From Planococcus sp. MSAK28401 (GTDB taxonomy: Bacteria > Bacillota > Bacilli > Bacillales_A > Planococcaceae), in contig NZ_JAAMTH010000001.1 in NCBI RefSeq assembly GCF_018283455.1, positions 2,523,501 through 2,587,500 of the forward strand: a stretch of DNA of 64,000 nt, given 5' to 3'. This document shows positions 54,178 through 62,132 of this stretch, piece after piece. How positions within the stretch are numbered: position 1 is the first letter of the stretch; the number at the start of each line of letters is the position of its first letter. The translations under genes and the position numbers were made by a program. The notes beneath the pieces are model-generated. The model ran no database searches. It had not been told where the DNA came from and was given only the letters and a program-made list of their open reading frames with translations.

Positions 54178-54269
54178 GCCGCAGTGTCCGCTTGGGGTTG
54201 AGCTTTCGCAATAAGCCAAAAAGAACACTTGTCTTATTGCTTCGCTTCACCCTTGGCGCGGAACTGCTT
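54178..54269 (+). repeat. Structured 92-bp repeat, family S1 copy 4
   Basis: Last unit of the array; the right flank then diverges. Nearly identical to copy 2. Confidence 0.9.
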
Positions 54270-54365
54270 GAAGATATCGTTGGATATAGCGAGACCGACT
54301 AGATTTGTTCGGTATTTTGCATCCGCTGTTAGATGCAGCTTAGTATTCGGGGAACTTCGATCCAT

Positions 54366-54400
54366 AAAAAAAGAGCAGTCGTTGTGACTGCCCCTTTTGT
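54366..54400 (-). terminator. Terminator of the RelE/Phd-like operon
   Basis: AAAAG-GCAGTC / GACTGC-CTTTT with a 5-nt loop and a T7 run on the minus strand. Confidence 0.8.
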
Positions 54401-54468
54401 TAAGGCACTCAAGTGCTTGCCGGTCAAATAAGGCATTATGAGCAACTTTTGACACTTCATCTAGTGTG

Positions 54469-54768
54469 TTAAAGCCGATTTTCAGCTTCTTTGTATACTT
54501 TCTTCTTATCCCGTTTGCCTATGATGACAATTTCAATCAATTGCATTTCGCCATTTACTTCCCTAAAAATCAAACGAAGGCCTTTTTGATTATTCTTCAA
54601 TTTATTGCAGCCCGCTAAGTTTCCATGTAATGCTTCGCCCGCTTGCATACCTCGCAATCGAATGCGATCGAGGGCTTTGTTGACGAACACTTTTTGATCC
54701 CCGTCCAGCGATTTGTAATCATTTGCGGAGTGCTCTGTCCATTGAAGTTTGTACAAAGTTATTCCCAC
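54469..54768 (-). CDS. RelE/ParE-family toxin
   Basis: This 99-aa basic protein has the RelE fold pattern: L-Q-W-T-E-H-S-A-N-D-Y near the start, L-A-G-C-N-K-L-K-N-N, G-L-R-L-I-F-R-E-V and the end I-V-I-I-G-K-R-D-K-K-K-V-Y. RelE-type toxins cut mRNA on the ribosome. The gene overlaps the antitoxin stop by 10 bp, with a GTG start. The ribosome site is poor, as expected for coupled translation; a TTG four codons later is an alternative. Confidence 0.87.
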   Translation of the reverse strand: MGITLYKLQWTEHSANDYKSLDGDQKVFVNKALDRIRLRGMQAGEALHGNLAGCNKLKNNQKGLRLIFREVNGEMQLIEIVIIGKRDKKKVYKEAENRL

Positions 54769-55079
54769 CCGTCATTTTCATCAATAACAGGCATTTCTTC
54801 GGCAATGGCGCCACGAACTTCCAGATCCGTCAATGTCTTCACGTTTTCTTTCAATAAGCGCTCAGCTGCTTCCATTTCAATAATCCGCTCGTACAGCACC
54901 GATACTTCTTCATTAAGGCCATTGTATTGTTCTTTCGTCAACATAACACCCGCAATTTCTCCTCGGTTAAATACATACACACCGGCATTTGATTCTTTCG
55001 CTTCCCGGAACACGTCAGTAGGAGACCGTTTCACATCACTGATTGAAACGGTTTTATTCTGGATGGTTTTTAAAGCCAT
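54759..55079 (-). CDS. Phd/YefM-family antitoxin
   Basis: This 106-aa acidic protein has the Phd/YefM N-terminal DNA-binding domain: S-I-S-D-V-K-R-S-P-T-D-V-F-R-E-A, V-Y-V-F-N-R-G-E-I-A-G-V-M-L-T-K-E-Q-Y. Its helical, acidic C-terminal half should wrap the toxin. It has an AAGGGGCGG site and precedes the toxin gene. Upstream, a tandem 11-bp repeat is a plausible operator for autorepression. Confidence 0.88.
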   Translation of the reverse strand: MALKTIQNKTVSISDVKRSPTDVFREAKESNAGVYVFNRGEIAGVMLTKEQYNGLNEEVSVLYERIIEMEAAERLLKENVKTLTDLEVRGAIAEEMPVIDENDGWE

Positions 55080-55126
55080 GTTTATCCGCCCCTTCGCTTT
55101 TACTATATCTTATTATATTATTTTTA

Positions 55127-55148
55127 AAAGTTTTTTAAAAGTTTTTTA
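55127..55148. promoter_or_regulatory. Tandem AAAAGTTTTTT repeat upstream of the antitoxin gene
   Basis: Two direct 11-bp copies (55127-55137, 55138-55148) lie 48-69 bp before the antitoxin start in an AT-rich promoter region. Candidate binding site of the Phd-like protein. Confidence 0.4.
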
Positions 55149-55363
55149 TCTTGTTGTTTAATTGTTTCATTTTAACGAGTTGCCGGACCCCCTTCTCCCT
55201 CCTGCGAGAGAACTTCAACGTAGATTCTATCAGCACTCCCCTATTTGACACCCACAACCACAGGGTCTCATCCTTGCCATTCAGCAATAAGGATTCACCG
55301 CAAAGACGACCAGTGCCATAACCACCATGTCTATACGAATTTTCATTTTTTAGCCCAAAACAA
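55149..55363. other. Intergenic stretch without a recognised gene
   Basis: No ribosome site or credible frame was seen. Confidence 0.4.
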
Positions 55364-55386
55364 AAAGCCCTGCAAACTGCAGAGCT
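55364..55386 (-). terminator. Terminator of the lipoprotein gene
   Basis: AGC-CTGCA / TGCAG-GCT followed on the minus strand by a T-run; about 20 bp after the stop. Confidence 0.7.
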
Positions 55387-55404
55387 CAATCACCTTTATG
55401 CACC

Positions 55405-55815
55405 CTATTGAAGAATCTTTTTCAACTCTTGCGTCTGTTCTGCTGTCAGCCTGAAAAATTCCTGGTTTTCTTTGTGGGACAGGACGTTGCGTTCATTGGA
55501 CATAACAGCCCGGCCATTGTCGCGGTACCAGACAAAACGGCGTACTTCTTGAACTCCGTCGTCTGGGCGGTCGATGGTGAAGACAGCTTGTGGTTCGATC
55601 GACAATCGGTCAAGCGACTCAAGCTCTTTCTCGTTTTGTAGAATTGTTTTGAGTGACACAACGGAAGCACGGTCCTTAATGTCTTTTTGGAAATGGACAC
55701 CTTCTGTCATGCCATCCGTAAACGGCACTCCGACCCGAATGACTTCGTTGTGTGTACATGCCGAAAGCATAATCGCCATTGCTATCATAATTCCTAGCCA
55801 AATTGACTTTTTGAT
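55405..55815 (-). CDS. Small lipoprotein with a probable ATC start
   Basis: The protein has a lipobox L-S-A-C and a mature part of about 115 aa ending L-T-A-E-Q-T-Q-E-L-K-K-I-L. The first in-frame ATG (55788) gives a signal peptide without positive charges. Nine codons upstream, an ATC codon at 55815 follows an AAGGGGTG site at ideal distance and adds K-K-S-I-W-L-G-I, a normal lipoprotein n-region. So either initiation is at ATC or an ATG was mutated. If ATC is not used, the gene runs 55405-55788. Function unknown. Confidence 0.7.
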   Translation of the reverse strand: MKKSIWLGIMIAMAIMLSACTHNEVIRVGVPFTDGMTEGVHFQKDIKDRASVVSLKTILQNEKELESLDRLSIEPQAVFTIDRPDDGVQEVRRFVWYRDNGRAVMSNERNVLSHKENQEFFRLTAEQTQELKKILQ

Positions 55816-56016
55816 GCTATCACCCCTTTATACCCATGAACCAGCCTTAATTTACAATTAAATACAGCTTATCATGATATCTCATCTAATACGAGTTATT
55901 CTAATAAATTCATCAAATTTTTAACCAATAAGTCTCCCTCTACACTGCAACATTAATCAGCGGTCCATCGTGTATAGAGTTATATAGGCATAAGTGCTTG
56001 TCCTTCTCTCAGCAGC

Positions 56017-57042
56017 CTATGGCACTAGCCGTCTCACTACCGGCGTCTTCTGCATCAGGCGGATGATGATATACGACAGGATGAAGATGACGATCCACGA
56101 TAAAGGCACACCGATTCCCACATTAAGGGTCGTTTCGTTGAAATTAACCAATCGGTTCAAATAGGTCTGAATCAGCGGGTGGATAATGTATACGCCAAAC
56201 GTTGCCGTGCTGATGCGCGTAATGAGCAGCGTCGATTTCAAGTTTTTGCCGAGCTGCTGGAACGCTACGAAAACGAATAACGAAACAAAGATAGCGTGCG
56301 GGTAATAATGCTCGTAGTAAAAGTCATCGAAATCGCCGGCTTCACGCCCGGCATTGGCCGAGACCGTACCGTATAGCGTAACCGCGTAGCCAATAATTGC
56401 GAGGACCCCGAGCGTCGGAAGCCAGCGCTTTGGCAGCGGGTACATCACGAGATAGGCGCCGAGTAAGAAATAACCGATATACGGCGCGAACAATTCTCCA
56501 GCGAAAGCGACTTCATACCCTGTCACGCGCGTGAAGATTGGTGCCGCAGCCGAGAACAAAAACCAGAACGCGAAGAAATAATGGAACATTGTCTTGTCCA
56601 TATGCTTAACGAGGATGCGCAGAAACGGCGCCATCAAATATAGCCCCGTAATGATGTAGAGAAACCAAAGATGGAAGTAAATATCGTCCGAGAGGAAAGC
56701 GCCGAGCATTTGACTGGGTGTGTATTCCTCTCCGAGTTGAAAAATATTATAAGCCAAGTAAACGGCGCTCCAGAACACGAGCGGCAACAAGACTTTGCCG
56801 AGCCGCTTGCGAAGAAATTCGCCGATTGGTTCTTTGCTGTCGCGCGTGAGGAGCAATGCGCCGCTCAGCATGAAGAAAATCGGCACGCACCAGCGAAGTG
56901 CGCTGTCGATCGCGTTTGCGTAATGCCATTCCCAATCGCCTGTTGTGTAATTATTGATGATTTTCGATGCGACGTGGACGCCGACGACCGTAATGATCGC
57001 GAACACCCGCATCCAGTCCATATAGCCGTATCTCCGTGCCAT
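56017..57042 (-). CDS. Acyltransferase family 3 membrane protein
   Basis: This 341-aa protein has about ten membrane helices. It opens with Y-M-D-W-M-R-V-F-A-I-I-T-V-V-G-V-H, where the D-x-x-R and H are the catalytic-type residues of Acyl_transf_3. Later it has C-V-P-I-F-F-M-L-S-G and, in the last third, F-G-V-Y-I-I-H-P. The family (OafA, WecH) O-acetylates cell-surface sugars. The substrate here may be a wall polysaccharide. The start follows a GAGGTC-type site. It is transcribed after the patatin gene, 93 bp away. Confidence 0.9.
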   Translation of the reverse strand: MARRYGYMDWMRVFAIITVVGVHVASKIINNYTTGDWEWHYANAIDSALRWCVPIFFMLSGALLLTRDSKEPIGEFLRKRLGKVLLPLVFWSAVYLAYNIFQLGEEYTPSQMLGAFLSDDIYFHLWFLYIITGLYLMAPFLRILVKHMDKTMFHYFFAFWFLFSAAAPIFTRVTGYEVAFAGELFAPYIGYFLLGAYLVMYPLPKRWLPTLGVLAIIGYAVTLYGTVSANAGREAGDFDDFYYEHYYPHAIFVSLFVFVAFQQLGKNLKSTLLITRISTATFGVYIIHPLIQTYLNRLVNFNETTLNVGIGVPLSWIVIFILSYIIIRLMQKTPVVRRLVP

Positions 57043-57135
57043 TGGGTTGACCTCTTTTCACTATGGTTCCTCGCTTATTTTACCCGAGCCACCTCTGTAA
57101 TTACCACGACAAACGCATTACACTTCCATGACAAG

Positions 57136-58101
57136 TCATAACAAGCGGCACAATTTATCGAGTTCAGCGCTTTGCGTTTCAATCATCCGCTGCCCGACCC
57201 GTCGAAGCCGTGCGAGGTTTTCAGGCGTAACGCGGTCGAGCTGTTCAATGCCCGAATCGTCTGCGGGCAGTTTTTCCTGGAAGCGAAAATAACGCTGATC
57301 AATTCCTTCATCTTTCAACAGGTGGCGCAGCTGATGGTCGACCGAGTCGGAACTGCCGTCCATCATGACTTTCAACAACGAACGTGCCCAGCCGTAATGG
57401 AACCATGCGCGCCAACCGGTCACTTCCACTTCGCGCTGCGCTTCCCCGGTACCGAGCGACACGAGCAGAAAATCTTCTTCTTCGCCTCCGTAGAGTTCGA
57501 GTCCTTCGGTGTAAGCGCTTAGCCCTGGGTCATTGGCGAACACGCCACCGTCGATGAACGCGGCTTTCGGATACTCCGGAATCTTCGCCGGCGCGAAATA
57601 ACTCGGCGCAGCAGTAGCTGCCCGAATGATGTGGCGAATCTCACTGTCGGGCTGGCGTTTATTCAAATTGATGACGGTGCTTTTGAAAAAATGGGCATGC
57701 CGGCCGTGGATATCATAGCTCGGGATGACGGCTGGCTGGAGCAAGTCGGATAATTTCAATTGCTTGAAGTAATGCTTGAGGACTTTTTCAAATTCTTGAT
57801 GGCTGTACTGAGTATGAAGAAAACGGCCGACAACACCGAACGAACGGTGAAGGAAGGATTTCCGGAACATGCGCTCAGCTTCTGTTTCGTATAATTTGAG
57901 GATGTCATTTGCTGTGTAGCGCGGCTTTTTGCCGTCCGGCACCAAGAGGCCGAGTGCCAGGATCGCGCCGGTTGAAGTGCCTACGAAGATATCGAATTGT
58001 TCGGAGACGGGTTTCCCTGTCCGCCGCTCCAGTTCACACAGCATCATCGCCGGCAAAATCCCCCGTATGCCTCCCCCATCGATCGATAGAATCTTCTTCA
58101 T
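57136..58101 (-). CDS. Patatin-like phospholipase
   Basis: This 321-aa cytoplasmic lipase has the oxyanion loop D-G-G-G-I-R-G-I-L-P near the start. The nucleophile elbow G-T-S-T-G (Ser about 44) and the catalytic D-G-G in F-I-D-G-G-V-F-A-N-D-P (about 180) follow. It should cleave acyl chains from phospholipids. CapV-type patatins of CBASS phage defence look similar, but no nucleotide cyclase or other defence gene is adjacent, so a housekeeping or lipid-turnover role is as likely. AAGGAGG lies before the ATG. Confidence 0.92.
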   Translation of the reverse strand: MKKILSIDGGGIRGILPAMMLCELERRTGKPVSEQFDIFVGTSTGAILALGLLVPDGKKPRYTANDILKLYETEAERMFRKSFLHRSFGVVGRFLHTQYSHQEFEKVLKHYFKQLKLSDLLQPAVIPSYDIHGRHAHFFKSTVINLNKRQPDSEIRHIIRAATAAPSYFAPAKIPEYPKAAFIDGGVFANDPGLSAYTEGLELYGGEEEDFLLVSLGTGEAQREVEVTGWRAWFHYGWARSLLKVMMDGSSDSVDHQLRHLLKDEGIDQRYFRFQEKLPADDSGIEQLDRVTPENLARLRRVGQRMIETQSAELDKLCRLL

Positions 58102-58217
58102 AGGTACAGCCTCCTTCTATAGAGATATGTTTCGTTTCTTCTATTAGTTAATGAATGAATGAGTGAACTCTAGGATAGATGAATTGAGAATGTTGGATAT
58201 GGAATCCGGTAATGCAG

Positions 58218-58413
58218 CGCTTGGCGCTTTGGGCATGGCTTTCGTGATGAGCCCGGAAAACCACCGGTCTCATCGCTTCGCCTAGCCCTTGGACGCGCCG
58301 GCGCTTGGGTCAGTTCATTGTGAAGTGGGTGGATCGCTTGGATTTCATTGTTTCTAGTTTGGGTGGCACACAGAATGCGAGACTGCTCCCAGCGCTTCAC
58401 GCTGAGTCGCGGT
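58218..58413 (+). repeat. Structured 196-bp repeat, family S2 copy 1
   Basis: The left half is a layered hairpin: GGGC..GGC / GCC..GCCC, then TGATGAG / CTCATCG, then CCGG / CCGG around a 7-nt loop. The right half carries a conserved gagactgctcccagcgcttc block with a small palindrome. The hairpin part aligns with family S1. Confidence 0.88.
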
Positions 58414-58477
58414 GAGTTGATTGAAAATGTAACGATTCACTTGAATAGATTGTGTTGTTTTTCTGGCTGGTTATTTC

Positions 58478-58673
58478 GCTTGGCGCTTTGGGCATGGCTT
58501 TATTGATGAGCCCGGAAAACCACCGGTCTCATCACTTCGCCTAGCCCTTGGACGCGCCGGCGCTTAGGTCAGTTCATTGTGAAATGGGTGGATCGATTTG
58601 ATTTCATTATCTTTTATTTGTGGTGAAACGAAGAATGTGAGACTGCTCCCAGCGCTTCACGCTGAGTCGCGGT
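58478..58673 (+). repeat. Structured 196-bp repeat, family S2 copy 2
   Basis: Second copy, 260 bp from the first, about 92% identical by eye. The inner stem is TGATGAG/CTCATCA, so a G-T wobble in copy 1 is a full A-T pair here. Confidence 0.88.
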
Positions 58674-58846
58674 AACTTTTATTAGCGGTGAAGTGAAGTT
58701 TTAGATTCAAGTTGCGATTCGTAAAATCTACTTTCTTCTATATAAGCAAGCACAAGCTCAAATTCACAAAATAGTATCTGCGATCAATGCCTACACATCA
58801 ATGAAATATGCCATCTACTTATTCATCTAAAACTAGAGATGGAGTG

Positions 58847-58966
58847 GAAATCGGCGACTCCGGGAGGATCAGCGAGACAATTGAGACCCTGCATGAGCGC
58901 AGCGACGAAGCGGCTCAATGCGAGCCCTCCGGAAAGCGTCCGATTGCAGCGCAATCTCTTCCCCAC
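58847..58966 (+). repeat. GC-rich intergenic repeat, family S3 copy 2
   Basis: Core ttgagaccctgcatgagcgc followed by agcgacgaagcggctcaa forms a TTGAG/CTCAA stem, with GGAGG/CCTCC outside it. Same family as 51259-51380. Confidence 0.7.
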
Positions 58967-59027
58967 TCAACTACTCCTATTAATCCCCGTATACCCCTAA
59001 CCCACAAAAATAAAGCAATGAATGGAT

Positions 59028-59044
59028 TGTTACAGTTATGTAAC
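59028..59044. promoter_or_regulatory. WalR-type box (distal)
   Basis: TGTTAC-AGTTA-TGTAAC fits the WalR consensus TGTWAH-N5-TGTWAH on the plus strand and also on the minus strand because it is palindromic. It lies 417 bp before the NlpC/P60 gene. Confidence 0.45.
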
Positions 59045-59311
59045 AAAGCTTTATTGCTATAGTTTTTGATTTTTCTAATAACTATATGATTATTTTAGCT
59101 GAAAAACTGCTGCGAAAGGGCTTGGTGTCCCGATATGGAAATTAAAGGCTCTAATATTTAGAATAATTTCTGCTCGCCCGTAATATTTTGTGAATTCAAA
59201 CACGCAAAAATCACTCGTATTTCCCCTTTCACAAAGAAATAAACATCTACTTGTAAATATTACTACCTTTAAAACCCTTGATATACCTAGGTTTATGAGG
59301 CGTCATTCACT

Positions 59312-59328
59312 TGTAATATTGCTGTAAC
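59312..59328 (+). promoter_or_regulatory. WalR-type box upstream of the wall hydrolase gene
   Basis: TGTAAT-ATTGC-TGTAAC is an exact match to TGTWAH-N5-TGTWAH, the site of the essential cell-wall regulator WalR (YycF). It ends 21 bp before a candidate -35. Confidence 0.65.
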
Positions 59329-59349
59329 CTAATTGAAACTCCACAGACA

Positions 59350-59378
59350 TTGTTTTTGTAGGAGGCAGTCTATATAGT
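59350..59378 (+). promoter_or_regulatory. Promoter candidate of the NlpC/P60 gene
   Basis: -35 TTGTTT (59350-59355), 17-bp spacer, -10 TATAGT (59373-59378). The 5' leader would be about 75 nt. Confidence 0.5.
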
Positions 59379-59460
59379 AAGTGGCAGAGCAAATTAATGA
59401 TAATCCTTATAGCCACATAACATAAATTTAAAAAATTAATCCTTCGGAGGTACTGACAAT

Positions 59461-60201
59461 ATGAAAAAAGCATTCTTTACACTACTAGCAGCAGGCGCAT
59501 TGGTATTTTCTAGTTCAGCTACAGACGCACAAAATACAGCACAAGCACAACAGCCACAGACAGAAGTCGCACAGAAAGCATCTGAGCCAGCGATCGTTCA
59601 AGTTTCCAACAGCACATACAAATTCAAATACGCTACAAACGTCCGCAGAGATGCTGGCACAAGCCACGGTGTGATCCGAGTTGCTTCTAAAGGCGCAACT
59701 GCAACAGTTACTAAATCTGCTTCAATCGGAAGCGGCACATGGTTCAAAGTTCGCACAGGCGGAACTCACGGTTGGGTACATAGCTCACTCGTTACAAAAT
59801 CATCAGGTTCTGGCGTTGTCCAGGCTTCTGCTAAAACAGCAAGCGTTTCTTCTTCAGCAGTTGTTTCTCAAGCACTAGCGCTTAAAGGCATCCCGTACCG
59901 TTTCGGCGGCACAACAAGAGCTGGGTTTGACTGCTCAGGATTTGTACAATACGCATTCAAACAAGCAGGCAAAAGCGTTTCACGCACAACGCTTTCTCAA
60001 TATGCTCAGTCTTACAAAGTTTCAAGCCCACGCCCAGGAGACTTGGTCTTCTTCGCGAACACTTACCGCCCAGGTATCTCACACGTTGGGATCTACATCG
60101 GGAACAACCAGTTTGTACACTCTGGCGGTTCTAAAGCAGAAGTGAAAAGCTTGAACGGCCCTTACTGGGGAGCTAAATTCCACAGCTTCAGACGTTTCTA
60201 A
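59461..60201 (+). CDS. NlpC/P60 cell-wall endopeptidase with SH3 domain
   Basis: This 246-aa secreted protein has a signal peptide (about 1-23) and a Gln/Ala-rich linker. One SH3b wall-binding domain follows (about 52-112; A-T-N-V-R-R-D-A-G-T and G-W-V-H-S-S-L-V), then an NlpC/P60 domain (about 130-246). The catalytic Cys158 is in F-D-C-S-G-F-V, His208 in I-S-H-V-G-I-Y and His220 in F-V-H-S-G-G. It should cut D-glutamyl-diaminopimelate-type (or lysine) links in peptidoglycan stems. TCGGAGG precedes the ATG. WalR-type boxes upstream fit its role as an autolysin. Confidence 0.95.
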   Translation: MKKAFFTLLAAGALVFSSSATDAQNTAQAQQPQTEVAQKASEPAIVQVSNSTYKFKYATNVRRDAGTSHGVIRVASKGATATVTKSASIGSGTWFKVRTGGTHGWVHSSLVTKSSGSGVVQASAKTASVSSSAVVSQALALKGIPYRFGGTTRAGFDCSGFVQYAFKQAGKSVSRTTLSQYAQSYKVSSPRPGDLVFFANTYRPGISHVGIYIGNNQFVHSGGSKAEVKSLNGPYWGAKFHSFRRF

Positions 60202-60425
60202 GCTAAATATGTGATTCAGGGAGTATCCGAAATCTCGGGTGCTCTTTTTCTTTTGCCATTTTAAGGGCGAACTTCTTGTTTTGCACAAGATTTACTCTCT
60301 TCCTTCTATATAATAGTACGCACCTTTTCATTCACTCAAAATAAACCGAATTTAAAATTCAATTAATATTGAATTATAGATTCCATTCCTTTAGAATAAA
60401 GAAAATGCTTATAGGGGGTTTTGTA

Positions 60426-61466
60426 ATGAAGATTATGGATGCTGCTTTACCGGAAGAGTCGATTCATCTAGCTGTCGAACAGTCGCCGGTGTGGGAATGG
60501 ATTGTCGGAATTGCGGGCTATACGCACGGGCAATTGCGCCATACGTTTGAGATGGATGAGGAATGGAACGAGGATGCGGAAAGAATGCCTGCTTCTTTGC
60601 ACGATTCCTTGGCGAAGATTCAAGAGACGAATTTATGGTATGGCCTGCTTTTACTACAAAATGAGTTTGGGGCTCGTTCTATTGATGAATTTGCTGAGCG
60701 GTTGACGGGTATGTCTGATGAGCAGTTTTATGATGTCCTGCTCCCTTACCATAGCCGGTCGGCGGAAGTGTTGCGCAAAGAGACGGCGCAGCGGCCAAAC
60801 GATGATGCCTTATGGGTACAGTATGCGGATTTGTTTGAAGGGCACGCTTATCTTGGGGGCTATGTGCGCGAACTCCACAAACATTCGAAAGCCCAGCTCA
60901 GTGAATTGTTTTTCACGGTGTTGAACGGATGGCAGAATTGGATGGCCGAAAAATCGTTTATTGCGAAATGGCTACAGGCTCTTGTCTTTGAAGAAAAGCA
61001 GCATCGCGGGCTCGAGTCGGCGAAAGCCGCGAGCGAAATCAAGCGCGTGGCGGGTGCCGACTATGCGCCGGAGCCTTCCATTTGGTCGGTGAAACTGATT
61101 CCCCATGTGTCGTATCGGCCCTGGCTGCTGACGATTCGCACCGCTGATGTGAAGTTGTTTTTCTATCCGGTCAGCGAACAGCACCTGCTCGCCCCTGGAG
61201 TGCCGCCGAATGAATTGATCCAAGGGCATAAAGCGCTTGGCGATGAACTGCGTTTGCAGCTATTACATCACTTGCGACAAGGCCCCGCTTCCCTTCAAGA
61301 GCTCAGCGGCCAGTTCGCCATCTCCAAGACGACCTTGCATCACCAGCTGGCTTTATTGAAAGCGGCGAAATTCGTTCAAGTGGAGAAAGGCGTTTATTCA
61401 ATCCGGTTGGATCAGCTCGAGGCGTTTTCCAGACAATTGACCCGTTATTTGGGCCTGGATGAGTGA
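60426..61466 (+). CDS. ArsR-type winged-helix regulator with a large N-terminal domain
   Basis: This 346-aa protein has a C-terminal winged helix (about 265-340): A-L-G-D-E-L-R-L-Q-L-L-H-H-L, S-L-Q-E-L-S, F-A-I-S-K-T-T-L-H-H-Q-L-A-L-L. This is the ArsR type. The N-terminal 260 residues form a helical domain of the DUF5937 kind often fused to it. The start follows AGGGGG at 7-8 nt; the longer frame has no site. It overlaps an MFS gene remnant by ATGA-type coupling (GTGA), so it probably once controlled that transporter. Confidence 0.85.
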   Translation: MKIMDAALPEESIHLAVEQSPVWEWIVGIAGYTHGQLRHTFEMDEEWNEDAERMPASLHDSLAKIQETNLWYGLLLLQNEFGARSIDEFAERLTGMSDEQFYDVLLPYHSRSAEVLRKETAQRPNDDALWVQYADLFEGHAYLGGYVRELHKHSKAQLSELFFTVLNGWQNWMAEKSFIAKWLQALVFEEKQHRGLESAKAASEIKRVAGADYAPEPSIWSVKLIPHVSYRPWLLTIRTADVKLFFYPVSEQHLLAPGVPPNELIQGHKALGDELRLQLLHHLRQGPASLQELSGQFAISKTTLHHQLALLKAAKFVQVEKGVYSIRLDQLEAFSRQLTRYLGLDE

Positions 61467-61872
61467 CAGGTTACTCACGTGCCTTCAAGTCGTTATGGGC
61501 CGGTGAAGTCATCTCGGAATTTGGTGGTGCGGCCGGCGCCATCGTCAACGGGTTGTTGCTATACGAATTGACCGGCTCGCGCGAATGGATGGGCGTTTTA
61601 TGGCTCGTTTACTTCATCCCTTCCCTCTTGTTGCAGGGAGTCAGCGCACCGTTTTTGAATCACGTGCGAAAAGACCGGATGCTGCGGCGCATTCAATTGA
61701 TCCGTGCGGGTGCCTATTTATTGCCGCTTGGCGGGTTTTTCATGGGCAACGAGGCAGGAGTCATTGCCGGTCTGATCGTTTTGCAAATCGTTCTCGGACT
61801 GCTTCAGCCGTAAGGAGCAGAAATGGCTACATGGATCATCTTCCAGCTGAAAATTTAGGTAAATTTTCATGA
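61463..61872 (+). pseudogene. Truncated MFS transporter gene
   Basis: From a GTG overlapping the regulator stop, 116 codons encode the first three membrane helices of an MFS exporter (S-L-W-A-G-E-V-I-S-E-F-G and V-R-K-D-R-M-L-R-R). A TAA at 61811-61813 ends the frame. A shifted frame continues with Y-M-D-H-L-P-A-E-N-L-G-K up to 61872, as MFS proteins do at this place. The remaining 270 or so codons are missing. The gene is broken by at least one frameshift and a large deletion. Confidence 0.82.
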
Positions 61873-62047
61873 CAACCGTTTCCATATAACTATTTTTATA
61901 ATATTCAGTTTACTTTACAAAGAAATTTGGGTATTGTGTAGTTGTACTAGCCATCACTGAATTCAAATAAAGCGCATTGTTGATTTTGAACATCCATCCA
62001 ATGATGAATAAAACGGTCGTATACACCAGACACCAGTGCTGGAGGTG

Positions 62048-62087
62048 GCGCCAAAAAGAATGTCCTATTCTTTTTGGCGCTTTTTTA
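62048..62087 (+). terminator. Strong terminator after the MFS remnant
   Basis: GCGCCAAAAAGAAT / ATTCTTTTTGGCGC with a 5-nt loop and T6. Probably the original terminator of the regulator/transporter operon, kept after the deletion. Confidence 0.93.
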
Positions 62088-62132
62088 ATGGCCTGTTCAT
62101 TGATGAAGCATACTTGAGAAGGAGGGATTTGA

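Larger units (their letters stand above)
58102..59027. other. Long repeat-rich region without genes
   Basis: About 1 kb holding two S2 repeats and one S3 repeat. Open frames here are read through repeats and are not believed to be genes. Confidence 0.6.

Noticed and set aside
51008..54269. Regularly spaced repeats looked at as a possible CRISPR array
   Set aside because: The units are 92-bp structured hairpins, the DNA between them is itself repeated, and no cas genes are near. It is a tandem duplication of an intergenic element.
54234..54455. 73-codon minus-strand frame next to the toxin gene
   Set aside because: Most of it lies in the terminator and the S1 repeat; no ribosome site.
57136..58101. 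Patatin considered as a CBASS or other phage-defence effector
   Set aside because: No nucleotide cyclase, ubiquitin-like or sensor gene is next to it; neighbours are an acyltransferase and repeats.
58808..59062. 84-codon frame upstream of the NlpC/P60 gene
   Set aside because: It reads through an S3 repeat and a WalR-type box; low-complexity sequence, no family resemblance.
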